Source: Pseudomonas sp. W4I3
GTDB lineage: Bacteria; Pseudomonadota; Gammaproteobacteria; Pseudomonadales; Pseudomonadaceae
Direction: 5' to 3'
Assembly: GCF_030816195.1 (NCBI RefSeq)
Contig: NZ_JAUSXS010000001.1
Span: forward strand, 3,247,501 to 3,311,500
DNA: 64,000 nucleotides
Positions 1-11,723 of this stretch are shown here, in pieces. How positions within the stretch are numbered: position 1 is the stretch's first letter; every line of letters begins with the position of its first letter. The translations under genes and the position numbers were made by a program. The notes beneath the pieces were generated by a model. That model worked only from the letters and a program-made list of their open reading frames with translations. It had not been told where the DNA came from and did no database searches.

Positions 1-1
1 C

Positions 2-832
2 CGCTGGTTTACCGGTGTGGCTGAAGGCTCGGAGCGGTATCAAGCCTGGGAAGAGCTGCGGGCCGCCCCTGACAGCGCTGACTTTTTCTTTACCCTGTCG
101 CAGTTGCGCAACACCCTCGATTTCCAGCGCAATCCAGCGGATGTGAGAGCGCGGGTGTGGCGCGTCCTGGATGCGCTGTATGCAGACCCGTCTCTGCGCA
201 CGGATGTGTTTGCCAGGGCGCGTGCCGCACAACCCCGGATGACCTGCGGCGATGGTCGCATCCTGGTGTTCAACGACCTTGAAACGGCGGTCTATGAGTT
301 CAATGTGCGCAGTAGCGTGACACCTGCTCAAGAAGGTGTTGAATTGTTCCGGTTGGCCAGGGGTATGAATCGCCTCGATGCCGTCGAGAGCATTGCCGAA
401 GAGGTCATCCGTGCGCGGCCAAGGGCCGACGCGGCGGAAATCCGCCTGGCTTACCGTATCGGGCTGGCTCAGCGTCTGGAACTGCCGAATCAACCCCACG
501 GCATGATCTATGCGACCGTGGCGAACGTGACCCAGGCCGCCCTGGACACTGCCTATGACACCATCATTGAAAGCGAGGCTGGGGATGACTTCGTGCGAAG
601 CCTGGTCCAGCGCACCTACTGGTTGGACTATTTGAAAAGGGCCTATCCTGCCGAGTTCGAGACCCTGTCCGACAGCCTCGCTGAACAAACCGAGGCCCTG
701 GATGCACGCTACCCCGAAGGGGGTGCGCAGTATTTGAGCGAGTATGGGACGTTGGGCCGCAAACGGGCTGACGAGGAAACAGCCCTGGCCATCGAGCTGA
801 CCGTGCGGGAACGTACCCGTCTGGGTGTGTAG
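2..832 (+). CDS. C-terminal NEL (novel E3 ubiquitin ligase) domain of a large LRR-type effector/toxin, 5'-truncated by the window
   Basis: The frame is open from the first bases (codons R-W-F-T-G before the GTG at 17), so this is the tail of a longer gene that begins outside the window. The visible 276 residues match the IpaH/SspH-type NEL domain. The short motif Cys-Gly-Asp (codons 245-253) fits the catalytic CxD of these thioester-forming ubiquitin ligases. It is followed by the helical segment with FNDLETAVYEF, and then by the conserved region around LARGMNRLDAVESIA. In Pseudomonas such domains usually end very large proteins with an N-terminal dermonecrotic-toxin-like region and leucine-rich repeats; those parts are not visible here. 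The family acts inside eukaryotic host cells. GTG 17 is an internal codon rather than the real start. Confidence is high for the domain and low for any specific effector name. Confidence 0.8.
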   Translation, partial: RWFTGVAEGSERYQAWEELRAAPDSADFFFTLSQLRNTLDFQRNPADVRARVWRVLDALYADPSLRTDVFARARAAQPRMTCGDGRILVFNDLETAVYEFNVRSSVTPAQEGVELFRLARGMNRLDAVESIAEEVIRARPRADAAEIRLAYRIGLAQRLELPNQPHGMIYATVANVTQAALDTAYDTIIESEAGDDFVRSLVQRTYWLDYLKRAYPAEFETLSDSLAEQTEALDARYPEGGAQYLSEYGTLGRKRADEETALAIELTVRERTRLGV

Positions 833-841
833 ACCGTACGA

Positions 842-872
842 CCGTGCAGGGGCTCGGCAAGCCCCTGCACGG
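842..872. terminator. Perfect 13-bp hairpin between convergent genes
   Basis: The arms 842-854 and 860-872 are exactly complementary around a 5-nt loop. The hairpin sits between the stop of the NEL gene and the stop of metH, so it can end transcription from both sides, although neither side has a long U tract. Confidence 0.5.
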
Positions 873-880
873 CGGGGTCA

Positions 881-4592
<3,712 letters not shown>

Positions 4593-4757
4593 GGGACTAC
4601 TCTGGTCAGGCATTACGGAGGCGTGAATCATAACAAACCTGTGCCGATTTTGAGCATGCGCGGTTCTGCATGAATATCGCTCATGTTGCTGGCGATCATG
4701 GCCCGGTAGAATCACCGCCACTTTTAGCACCGCCTATTTTGAATCGGGACCGGATAC

Positions 4758-7064
4758 ATGACACTTCGTTTGATCGTCAGCGCCGTCCTGGCCTTGATAG
4801 CCAGTACAGCGCAGGCGCAAGTTGTGCCGGTAAACCGTCCCGCTCAGGCGATTTCCTATACACGCGATATTCAGCCGATTTTCACCGAGAAGTGCGTGGC
4901 CTGCCACGCCTGCTACGACTCGGCCTGCCAGCTCAACCTGGGCAGCGCCGAGGGCGCTGCGCGGGGCGCAAGCAAAATGCCGGTGTATGACGGCGAGCGC
5001 AGCACGGCCACGCCGACCACCCGTTTGTTTTACGACGCGTTCGGCAAGCAGGCCTGGCAGCAGAAGGGCTTCTATTCGGTACTGGACGCCCAGGGCAGCC
5101 AGGCAGCCTTGATGGCGCGCATGCTGGAACTGGGCCATAACGCGCCGTTGCAACCCAATGCCAAGCTGCCCGACGACATCGTGCTGGGCTTGAACCGCGC
5201 CAACCTGTGTGCGGCCCCCGGCGAGTTCAATGCTTACGCGGGCAGCCATCCCAAGGAGGGCATGCCGCTGGCCGTCACTGGCCTGACCGACCAGCAGTAC
5301 CAGACGCTGCAACGCTGGCTGGCCTCCGGCGCGCCGCTTGACGAACAGAGCCTGGCGCCAAGCGCCAAGGAAGCCCTGCAGGTACAGCAGTGGGAAACCC
5401 TGTTCAACCAGCCGGGCGCCCGCGAAAGCCTGGTGGCGCGCTGGCTGTTCGAACATTTGTCCCTCGCCCACATTTATTTCGAGAACGGTGAGCCGGGGCA
5501 CTACTTCCAATGGGTTCGCTCGCGCACGCCAAGCGGACAGCCCATCGACCTGATCGCCACGCGTCGCCCTAACGACGACCCCGGCACTCAGGTGTACTAC
5601 CGACTGTGGCCGGTGCAGGGCGTGATCGTGCACAAAACCCACATCACTTACCCGTTCAGCGCCGCGAAACTGGCGCGCATCAAGGCGCTGTTCTACGCCG
5701 GTGACTGGCAAGTGACCGCCTTGCCGGGCTATGGCCCCGGCAGCCGGGCCAACCCGTTCGCCACCTTCGAAGCCATCCCGGCCAAGGCGCGTTACCAGTT
5801 CATGCTCGATAACGCCGAATACTTCGTGCGCACCTTCATACGCGGGCCGGTGTGTCGCGGGCAGATTGCTACGGATGTGATTCGCGATAACTTCTGGACC
5901 TTGTTCCAGGACCCGGACCATGACCTGTACATCACCGATGCGCGGTACCGCGGCCAGGCCACGCCGCTGCTGGCGATGCCTGGGCAGAATGACGACGTGG
6001 GCAGCGTGCTGAACCTGTGGTTGGCGTATCGCGACAAGCGCAACCAGTACGAAGCGCTGCGCCGTGACAATTATGCCGACCTGCCGCCACCGAGTTGGGC
6101 CACGCTGTGGGCGGGCAACGACAACGCCTTGCTGAGCATCTTCCGTCACTTTGACAGCGCCTCGGTGACCAAGGGCTTGATCGGTGAAGTGCCGCAGACG
6201 ATGTGGCTGTTCGACTACCCGCTGTTGGAGCGCACCTATTACCAACTGGCGGTGAACTTTGACGTGTTCGGCAACGTATCTCACCAGGCCCAGACCCGCT
6301 TGTACTTCGACTTGATCCGTAACGGTGCCGAGCAGAACTTCCTGCGCCTGCTGCCCGCCGACACCCGCGAAGACTTTATGGACGACTGGTACCAGAACAG
6401 CGGCAAGCTCAAACTGTGGCTGGATTACGAGGCGATTGACGACAGCAAACCCAGCGGTCTGCACCTTAGCGAGAAAGACCCCAAGCGCGACTTCGCCAAC
6501 CAATTGCTGACCCGCTACGGCCACCTCAATGCCAGCCCCGACCCGATCAACCGCTGCGCCGGCGCGTTCTGCTCCCGTGAGGGCATCGACCCGGCGCTGC
6601 AAGACGCCGAGCAGGCGCTGAGCCGCCTGACCTCGCGCCCGGCGGCGGGCCTCAAAGTGATCGACCAATTGCCCGAAGCTACCATGCTGCGGATCGAGAC
6701 TCCTGGCGGCAAGCGCATGGTCTACAGCCTGTTGCGCAACCGCGCCCACAGCAACGTCGCGTTCCTGCTGGGTGAGGCGTATCGCTATCAGCCGGGGCTG
6801 GACACGCTGACGATCTACCCGGGGGTGCTCAGCAGCTACCCGAATTTCATGTTCAATGTGCCCGCGCAGCAGGTGCCGACGTTTGTGGCAGCGATGGAAG
6901 GGGCCAAGGACGCCGAGGGTTTTGAGAAAATCGTTGATCGTTGGGGTGTGCGCCGCAGTCATCCGCAGTTCTGGCAGTATTTTCATGACCTTTCGCAGTA
7001 CATCCGCGAAACGACGCCGGTAGAAGAGGGCGTGCTGGACATGAATCGCTATGAAAACCTCTGA
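4758..7064 (+). CDS. cti: Fatty acid cis/trans isomerase (periplasmic cytochrome-c-type Cti)
   Basis: Cti converts cis-unsaturated phospholipid acyl chains to trans, quickly stiffening membranes under solvent or heat stress; it is typical of Pseudomonas and Vibrio. The protein has 768 residues, the usual length. It begins with a signal peptide (cleavage near AQA-QVV, residue 20), followed by the single heme-binding motif CVACH at residues 46-50. The rest matches the Cti family throughout, ending MNRYENL. It is divergent from metH with 165 bp between the starts. No operon partner is visible; nfuA follows after 94 bp. Confidence 0.9.
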   Translation: MTLRLIVSAVLALIASTAQAQVVPVNRPAQAISYTRDIQPIFTEKCVACHACYDSACQLNLGSAEGAARGASKMPVYDGERSTATPTTRLFYDAFGKQAWQQKGFYSVLDAQGSQAALMARMLELGHNAPLQPNAKLPDDIVLGLNRANLCAAPGEFNAYAGSHPKEGMPLAVTGLTDQQYQTLQRWLASGAPLDEQSLAPSAKEALQVQQWETLFNQPGARESLVARWLFEHLSLAHIYFENGEPGHYFQWVRSRTPSGQPIDLIATRRPNDDPGTQVYYRLWPVQGVIVHKTHITYPFSAAKLARIKALFYAGDWQVTALPGYGPGSRANPFATFEAIPAKARYQFMLDNAEYFVRTFIRGPVCRGQIATDVIRDNFWTLFQDPDHDLYITDARYRGQATPLLAMPGQNDDVGSVLNLWLAYRDKRNQYEALRRDNYADLPPPSWATLWAGNDNALLSIFRHFDSASVTKGLIGEVPQTMWLFDYPLLERTYYQLAVNFDVFGNVSHQAQTRLYFDLIRNGAEQNFLRLLPADTREDFMDDWYQNSGKLKLWLDYEAIDDSKPSGLHLSEKDPKRDFANQLLTRYGHLNASPDPINRCAGAFCSREGIDPALQDAEQALSRLTSRPAAGLKVIDQLPEATMLRIETPGGKRMVYSLLRNRAHSNVAFLLGEAYRYQPGLDTLTIYPGVLSSYPNFMFNVPAQQVPTFVAAMEGAKDAEGFEKIVDRWGVRRSHPQFWQYFHDLSQYIRETTPVEEGVLDMNRYENL

Positions 7065-7149
7065 CGGCGCCAGCTGGGCTTTTCCGACAAAAACACTAGG
7101 ACTTTGTACCTGTGTAATAATTTGGCGTAAACTGCCGGCAAGCCTGTGA

Positions 7150-7743
<594 letters not shown>

Positions 7744-7762
7744 GTAAGGTGTTCACTGCGAA

Positions 7763-7795
7763 CAAAAAACGGCGCCCCGTGAGCGCCGTTTTTTA
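7763..7795 (+). terminator. Intrinsic terminator after nfuA
   Basis: A stem of AACGGCGC pairing with GCGCCGTT around CCCGTGA, flanked by A and T runs. It ends nfuA and, being symmetrical, may also stop readthrough from cobM in the other direction. Confidence 0.9.
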
Positions 7796-7854
7796 TTGTT
7801 TGAAATTCAACAAATTACGCGATTTTCCTAATGGATAATCTAGCGAGCTGATAT

Positions 7855-8604
7855 TTATTCGGGACGATAAAGATGCGCGTGACCGGCACGGTAAAGCGAT
7901 GACTCGCTGAAACTGTCGTTGGTCAACACGCGGCCCACCAGGATCAGTGCGGTGCGCCTGAAGCCCTTCGCCTCAACCTTGCCAACAATGTCACCCAGGG
8001 TGCCAACGGCCCAATCCTGATCCGGCCAGGTCGCCCTGTGCACCACGGCAATCGGGCAATCGGTGCCATAGTGCGGCAGCAGCCGGGCAACGATTTTGTC
8101 CAGATGATTGACCCCCAGGTGAATCGCCATGGTGGTGCCGTGCCGCGCCAGGCTGTCGAAATCCTCACCAGCGGGCATGCTTGTCTTGTCGGCGTAACGG
8201 GTCAATATCACGCTTTGGGCGATATCCGGCAGGGTCAATTCAGTTTCCAGCAGCGCTGCGCAAGCCGCTACCGCTGTGACGCCCGGAATGATCTGGAAAG
8301 GGATATTCAATTCACGCAAATGACGGATCTGCTCGCCAATTGCCCCGTACAGGCTGGGGTCCCCGGAGTGCACTCGCGCAACGTCCTGGCCTGCGGCATG
8401 GGCCGTCTTGATCAGTTCGATGATTTGTTCCAAGTGCAATTCTGCGCTGTTGACCACCTGCTGCGCCTGATGACCTTCCAGCACCGCGGCGGGTACCAGC
8501 GAGCCGGCGTAGAGGATCACCGGGCAGCTGCGGATCAGCCGTTGGCCTTTGACGGTGATCAGTTCCGGGTCGCCGGGACCGGCGCCGATGAAATAAACGG
8601 TCAT
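7855..8604 (-). CDS. cobM: Precorrin-4 C(11)-methyltransferase
   Basis: SAM-dependent methylation of precorrin-4 at C-11 in aerobic cobalamin synthesis. 249 residues, beginning MTVYFIGAGPGDPELIT, the glycine-rich SAM-binding start of the SUMT/precorrin methyltransferase family; VHSGDPSLYGA and PGVTAVAACAA are further family motifs. ATG 8604 is chosen because AGGAAG lies about 7 bases upstream; a longer frame adds 14 non-conserved residues. It is the last gene of the cbtB-cbtA-cobE-cobM operon, which starts at a B12 riboswitch. Confidence 0.92.
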   Translation of the reverse strand: MTVYFIGAGPGDPELITVKGQRLIRSCPVILYAGSLVPAAVLEGHQAQQVVNSAELHLEQIIELIKTAHAAGQDVARVHSGDPSLYGAIGEQIRHLRELNIPFQIIPGVTAVAACAALLETELTLPDIAQSVILTRYADKTSMPAGEDFDSLARHGTTMAIHLGVNHLDKIVARLLPHYGTDCPIAVVHRATWPDQDWAVGTLGDIVGKVEAKGFRRTALILVGRVLTNDSFSESSLYRAGHAHLYRPE

Positions 8605-8642
8605 GCAATCTTCCTGTTGAATCGCGTGAGCATGAACAGTGC

Positions 8643-9065
8643 TCAAGATCGGATGCGGTGATTATCCGCGTTGCAGCCCACGCAAGCCAATGCAACGGTG
8701 GCCCGTGCGCTCTTGCGGCGAGTGACCAGCAGCCGGGCAGGGGGGGTGCCGAGCTGTTCGGCCGCCGCCAACGCGGCACTCTCGGCAACCCCGTAACACT
8801 GCGTATGGGCAAAGGCGATGGCCGATTTATGGCTCAGGCGGTGTTCATAGGCGCTCAGGCGCGCGGCACTGAAATACAGCAGTGGCACGTTCAGTAGCTG
8901 AGCCAGGGCCAAAAGCCCTGGCTCATCCTGTTTGTGCTCAATAGTTGCCAATGCGCTGATGTCCTGACGGTCGCCCCCAGCTTCGCCCAGGGCGCTGTCA
9001 ACCAGCTCCAGCAGGGCGCGAGCGTCACAGCCGCGCTGACAGCCGAGGCCGACAATCAGGTTCAT
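8643..9065 (-). CDS. cobE: Cobalamin biosynthesis protein CobE (CbiG C-terminal type)
   Basis: A 140-residue protein starting MNLIVGLGCQRGCDA. The start and the later block around SALATIEHKQDEPGL match the CobE/CbiG C-terminal domain, a small helper of corrin ring synthesis. Its ATG overlaps the stop of cbtA (ATGA), which indicates translational coupling. A much longer frame exists upstream but lies inside cbtA and is not conserved. Confidence 0.88.
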   Translation of the reverse strand: MNLIVGLGCQRGCDARALLELVDSALGEAGGDRQDISALATIEHKQDEPGLLALAQLLNVPLLYFSAARLSAYEHRLSHKSAIAFAHTQCYGVAESAALAAAEQLGTPPARLLVTRRKSARATVALACVGCNADNHRIRS

Positions 9066-9766
9066 GCCGAGTATTGGTCGTCGCGCTGACGGCGGAACAG
9101 CCAGGCACTGAACAAGCCCAGCGCCAGCCAGAATGCAACATTGGTCAGCTGTGAAGCGATCTTGAATTGGGCTTCGAGGGCTTGCGGGGCCAGCATCGAA
9201 TGCACTTCCGGTTGCGGCGCGCCGATCACATGGGGCACCACTAGAATCGCTACGCCCAGCATTTTGAGCAGCCAGCTGCGCCCGAACACCAGCAACGCAA
9301 TCCCGGCGGCAGTCGAGGCGGCAGCGCCAACCCACCAGATCTGACGCTGGGCCAGGTCAGCAGCAGCGGTGCCTGGCAGTTCCGGGGGCAGGCCCAAGGT
9401 AGGGGCGAGCACAAAGGTGGCATAACCGGCCAGTCCCCACAGCAGTCCCTGGGCTGTGCGGGTGGGAGGGCGCAATGTATAGAGCCCGGCCAGCATCAGT
9501 GCAAAACCGACCGCCACCACCAGGTTGCCGCCGGTGGTCGACAGCACGCGCTGCCAGCCGTCCGCTGGTTGCCAGGCCTCGGCGTCATGCGTATGGGCGC
9601 CGGCTCCAGCAACATGTTCGTGAGCCTGCTCGACCGCAACCGGGGCGCTTTCGAAGGTTTCCGCCTGCAGAATCAGCGGGGCCACCCAAAAGCTTTGCAG
9701 CAGGGTCAGCAGCAGGGCGGCCAGCAAGCCGGTGAAACCTGCCGTTTGCGCGATACGCTTGATCAT
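9062..9766 (-). CDS. cbtA: Cobalt transporter subunit CbtA (membrane)
   Basis: A 234-residue membrane protein starting MIKRIAQTAGFTG. Several hydrophobic helices are visible: the first after residue 5, then around LVVAVGFALMLAG, the GLAGYATFVLAP stretch and a C-terminal helix. A His-rich loop (HEHVAGAGAHTHD) after the first helix may hold metal. CbtA works with CbtB in B12-riboswitch-controlled operons and is thought to import cobalt. An upstream ATG at 9787 would overlap cbtB; ATG 9766 is preferred because of the preceding GAGGG. Confidence 0.88.
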   Translation of the reverse strand: MIKRIAQTAGFTGLLAALLLTLLQSFWVAPLILQAETFESAPVAVEQAHEHVAGAGAHTHDAEAWQPADGWQRVLSTTGGNLVVAVGFALMLAGLYTLRPPTRTAQGLLWGLAGYATFVLAPTLGLPPELPGTAAADLAQRQIWWVGAAASTAAGIALLVFGRSWLLKMLGVAILVVPHVIGAPQPEVHSMLAPQALEAQFKIASQLTNVAFWLALGLFSAWLFRRQRDDQYSA

Positions 9767-9777
9767 CTGGGCAGCCC

Positions 9778-9966
9778 TCAGTGGCACGGGAACGCGGCGC
9801 TGTGGCGGGTATCATGGGCGGCGTTGTGCACCGCCTCGATATGCGAGAAGCCGGCAAAGTACACCAGGCACGCACCGAGGATCGACGCCCCGATTGCGGC
9901 GCTCAGGCGTTGGCTCAGCGTGGATGCGTTGCTGGAAGTGGGCGAAGTGCTGCTGATGATCGACAT
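9778..9966 (-). CDS. cbtB: Cobalt transporter subunit CbtB
   Basis: A 62-residue protein with one transmembrane helix (about residues 22-41) and the histidine-rich end HNAAHDTRHSAAFPCH that defines CbtB. A ribosome site AAAGGGA precedes ATG 9966. It is the first gene after the leftward B12 riboswitch, and cbtA follows after about 11 bp. Confidence 0.92.
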   Translation of the reverse strand: MSIISSTSPTSSNASTLSQRLSAAIGASILGACLVYFAGFSHIEAVHNAAHDTRHSAAFPCH

Positions 9967-10008
9967 GGCGCGTCCCTTTCAGGTGTCTTGCGGGAAACGA
10001 GCGCATGA

Positions 10009-10037
10009 AAACCCCGCGAGCCGGGCACGCAGGGTTA
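10009..10037 (-). terminator. Riboswitch-linked terminator before cbtB
   Basis: On the minus strand AACCCTGCG pairs with CGCGGGGTT (one G-T wobble) around a 9-nt loop and is followed by TTTTC. It lies between the B12 riboswitch and cbtB, where the expression platform is expected. Confidence 0.6.
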
Positions 10038-10079
10038 TGAACAGCGCCCGCCCACCGCGGGTTTGTTATCTGGATTTTT

Positions 10080-10255
10080 CGGGCCGGTCTCCGGGCTTGC
10101 GAGGGGCGCCAGGCCTATCAAGCATCTCCTTCCCATGCACAGGCACAGTGGATTTGACGCTTCGCTCGCTTACCGTTGCGGGGGCAGCACCGGACTCGTC
10201 ACAACGCGTGACTCACCGGTTTCCCGTTTCACCCTGTGAAGGGCACCCGAAACAA
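10080..10255 (-). promoter_or_regulatory. Cobalamin (B12) riboswitch controlling cbtB-cbtA-cobE-cobM
   Basis: Read on the minus strand, the conserved aptamer blocks appear in order: a GGTGCCC start, GGGAAACCGGTG, GCTGCCCCCGCAACGGTAAG (the B12 box core), CATGGGAAGG, and GCAAGCCCGGAGACCGGCC at the end. High B12 should lower expression of the cobalt importer and of cobE-cobM. Confidence 0.93.
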
Positions 10256-10379
10256 GACGGGTAGGAAAACACGGGCACGACCTGACGTCAATTTCGACGC
10301 AGGTAGACGCTGAGTTCAGTGCACCAGGCCACCCCGTGGGTCATTGACCGCCGGCCACGCACTGCGTAGCCTTGCTCGC

Positions 10380-10556
10380 TCGAGGTTCTTCGGCCCAGGT
10401 CGAAGCTAAGAAGGGAACGCGGTTCAAGCCGCGGCTGCCCCCGCAACTGTGAAGGGTTCAGCTGACTGCCACGCCACTGCCGATACGGCGGGAAGGCGCA
10501 GTCAGCGCCGGTCGCAAGACCCGCAAGCCCCAAGCCAGGAGACCTGCCTCGCAAAC
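10380..10556 (+). promoter_or_regulatory. Cobalamin (B12) riboswitch controlling cobW-cobN-chlID
   Basis: On the plus strand the aptamer shows GAGGTTCTTCGG, AAGAAGGGAACGCGG, GGCTGCCCCCGCAACTGTGA, GGCGGGAAGGCGC and GCCAGGAGACCTGCC in the right order. It sits back to back with the other B12 riboswitch, about 125 bp away. Confidence 0.93.
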
Positions 10557-10635
10557 GATTTTTCAATTCAACCGGGCGGGGTGATCCGGTGACGAAATCT
10601 GCTGCTGCGCGCCGTCGCAGGGCCTATCGTCCCGT

Positions 10636-10655
10636 ATGCCCGCCCCAAAGGGCAT
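10636..10655 (+). promoter_or_regulatory. Hairpin sequestering the cobW ribosome binding site
   Basis: ATGCCC (10636-10641) pairs with GGGCAT (10650-10655). The 3' part of the loop and the 3' arm contain AAAGGG, the ribosome site 4 bases before ATG 10659. This fits a translational expression platform for the upstream riboswitch. Confidence 0.55.
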
Positions 10656-10658
10656 CCG

Positions 10659-11720
10659 ATGAAAACACTGGCCAAACTTCCCGTCACCATCGTTACCGGT
10701 TTCCTCGGTTCGGGCAAAACCACGCTGCTGCGCCACATGCTCGACAACGCCCAGGGCCGTCGCATTGCGGTGATCGTCAATGAATTCGGCGAGCTGGGCA
10801 TTGACGGTGAAATCCTCAAGCAGTGCTCCATCGGCTGTACCGAAGAAGAAGCCAGTGGTCGCGTGTATGAGTTGGCCAACGGCTGCCTGTGCTGCACCGT
10901 GCAGGAAGAATTCTTCCCGGTGATGCGCGAACTGGTGGCTCGCCGTGGCGACCTTGACCACATCCTCATCGAAACCTCGGGCCTGGCCCTGCCCAAGCCG
11001 CTGGTCCAGGCCTTCCAGTGGCCGGAAATCCGCAATGCCTGCACCGTCGACGCGGTGATCACCGTGGTCGACAGCCCGGCCGTGGCCGCCGGCACCTTCG
11101 CCGCGTTCCCGGACCAGGTCGACGCCCAGCGCAAGCTCGACCCGAACCTGGACCATGAATCGCCGCTGCACGAGCTGTTTGCCGACCAACTGGCCAGCGC
11201 CGACCTGGTGATACTCAACAAGGCCGACCTGATCAGTGCCGAAGACCTGGCCCGCGTGCGCCTGGAAGTGGCCGAGGAGCTGCCGCCGGCGGTCAAGGTC
11301 ATCGAAGCCAGCAGCGGACGCGTGCCTCTGGACGTGCTGATCGGCCTGGGCGCCGGTTCCGAAGAACATATCGACGCCCGCCATAGCCATCACGACCATC
11401 ACCACGACGGTGAGGACGACCACGACCACGACGCCTTCGACTCCATCTCCATCGACCTGCCGCAAGCCGACGAAGCCCTGCTGCTCGACGCCCTGACGCA
11501 ACTGGTGGTGCAGCACGGCATCCTGCGCGTCAAAGGCTTCGCCGCCATTCCAGGCAAACCGATGCGCCTGCTGATCCAGGGCGTGGGCACGCGTTTCGAC
11601 AAGCATTTCGACCGCGCCTGGGGCGCCGATGAAGCGCGCACCACGCGCCTGGTGCTGATTGGTCAGGCGCTTGACGCGGCAGGCCTTGAAGCGCAACTGC
11701 GCGCCGCCCTCAGCGCCTGA
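10659..11720 (+). CDS. cobW: Cobalamin biosynthesis GTPase CobW (metal chaperone)
   Basis: A 353-residue G3E-family GTPase thought to deliver cobalt to the CobN chelatase. Walker A is GFLGSGKTT at residues 14-22. The metal-binding CxCC motif follows in NGCLCCTVQEE. NKAD (VILNKADLI) gives guanine specificity, and a His/Asp-rich stretch (HSHHDHHHDGEDDHDHD) precedes the C-terminal CobW_C domain. It is first in the rightward riboswitch operon; cobN starts 3 bp after its stop. Confidence 0.93.
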   Translation: MKTLAKLPVTIVTGFLGSGKTTLLRHMLDNAQGRRIAVIVNEFGELGIDGEILKQCSIGCTEEEASGRVYELANGCLCCTVQEEFFPVMRELVARRGDLDHILIETSGLALPKPLVQAFQWPEIRNACTVDAVITVVDSPAVAAGTFAAFPDQVDAQRKLDPNLDHESPLHELFADQLASADLVILNKADLISAEDLARVRLEVAEELPPAVKVIEASSGRVPLDVLIGLGAGSEEHIDARHSHHDHHHDGEDDHDHDAFDSISIDLPQADEALLLDALTQLVVQHGILRVKGFAAIPGKPMRLLIQGVGTRFDKHFDRAWGADEARTTRLVLIGQALDAAGLEAQLRAALSA

Positions 11721-11723
11721 CCC

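Noticed and set aside
8643..9335. 230-residue version of cobE
   Set aside because: The N-terminal 90 residues overlap cbtA and are not conserved; the ATGA-coupled start at 9065 fits the family.
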